DNA from: Bacillota bacterium
GTDB lineage: Bacteria > Bacillota > Clostridia > Peptostreptococcales > Anaerovoracaceae
Direction: 5' to 3'
Length of the DNA: 5,573 bases
NCBI GenBank assembly: GCA_029219125.1
Contig: JAQXSU010000133.1
Coordinates: forward strand, 1 to 5,573
Made by a program: the position numbers and the translations under genes. The first letter of the stretch is position 1. Every line of letters starts with the position of its first letter. Of this stretch, positions 5,368 through 5,573 are shown piece by piece. Under the pieces are notes generated by a model. That model saw only the letters and a list, made by a program, of their open reading frames with translations, searched no databases and had not been told where the DNA came from.

Positions 5368-5573
5368 TATGCTTCAACTCCTTTCTCCAGTTCTGCAAGA
5401 CATTTTTCCTGCTGACAGATGGAAGCCATCGCACAGCCCTGGCAGCCGAAGCTTCCCTTTACACCTTTACCCTTGGTGAAGAAGTTGATGGCTGCGATAG
5501 CACATGCGTAGATGAAGAATCCACCCGGAGCCAGTGCAATGATCATCATCGGATGTTCGCTCATCCATGGAAG
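5367..5573 (-). CDS. rnfE: Rnf complex membrane subunit RnfE, C-terminal part
   Basis: The last 68 codons of a gene that enters from the right edge; an internal ATG at 5564 is not its true start, since the frame stays open to the edge (L-P-W before it). The segment LPWMSEHPMMIIALAPGGFF followed by IYACAIAAINFF matches the end of RnfE/NqrD proteins, with the last transmembrane helix after a P-G-G turn. RnfE pairs with RnfA in the membrane core of the Rnf complex. After the helix comes a soluble basic stretch and a cysteine-rich tail, CQGC then C and C (spacing C-x2-C-x5-C-x4-C), ending ELEKGVEA. Its position before rnfA and rnfB fits the order rnfCDGEAB known from Clostridia. Confidence 0.88.
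   Translation of the reverse strand, partial: LPWMSEHPMMIIALAPGGFFIYACAIAAINFFTKGKGVKGSFGCQGCAMASICQQEKCLAELEKGVEA
5378..5384 (-). promoter_or_regulatory. Ribosome binding site of rnfA inside rnfE
   Basis: AAAGGAG on the minus strand lies within the last codons of rnfE, 10 nt before the rnfA ATG. With the TAATG stop/start overlap it supports coupled translation of the two paired membrane subunits. Confidence 0.75.

Noticed and set aside
5367..5564. A separate 65-residue protein starting at the ATG at 5564
   Set aside because: The frame continues open to the window edge and the sequence matches the C-terminal helix of RnfE, so the ATG is internal.

Overview
The window looks like a chromosomal segment from an anaerobic, low-to-mid GC member of the Clostridia. 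The evidence is the end of an Rnf operon in the clostridial gene order (rnfE-rnfA-rnfB), a sigma-54 activator with a composite N-terminal sensor region, strong AGGAGG-type ribosome binding sites, and an S11 D,D-carboxypeptidase of Gram-positive style. I cannot name the genus from the sequence. There are no tRNA or rRNA genes, CRISPR arrays or transposases.

Layout from left to right. Bases 1-347 (minus strand) are the N-terminal 115 codons of a beta-lactamase/class-C-type serine hydrolase that runs off the left edge. Bases 348-546 are its regulatory region. It holds a good -24/-12 sigma-54 promoter (431-446), a perfect palindrome about 108 bp upstream of the predicted start (520-536), a related palindrome about 30 bp downstream of it (384-398), and a nine-codon upstream ORF with a strong Shine-Dalgarno. 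Bases 547-1560 (minus) encode a membrane-anchored D-Ala-D-Ala carboxypeptidase-like protein with its own sigma-A-type promoter. Bases 1561-1771 are a divergent promoter region. Bases 1772-3754 (plus) encode a 660-residue sigma-54 enhancer-binding protein (sensor domain, PAS, AAA+ with GAFTGA, winged-helix C-terminus). A strong bidirectional terminator (3775-3828) separates it from the convergent Rnf genes on the minus strand: rnfB (3848-4774), rnfA (4795-5367) and the 3' end of rnfE (5367 to the right edge).

How the parts may work together. The Rnf genes encode subunits of the membrane ferredoxin:NAD+ oxidoreductase that couples electron transfer to ion pumping. They appear independent of the left half, being convergent and separated by a terminator. 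The left half suggests a local regulatory circuit. The sigma-54 activator sits about 1.3 kb from the only good sigma-54 promoter I see, which drives the serine hydrolase gene. The two palindromes flanking that promoter fit one degenerate 13-bp consensus (RGAYGANTCRTCY), with centres 137 bp apart, close to 13 helical turns. They are candidate binding sites for the activator's unusual winged-helix domain. That link is inferred; the motifs themselves are visible in the sequence.
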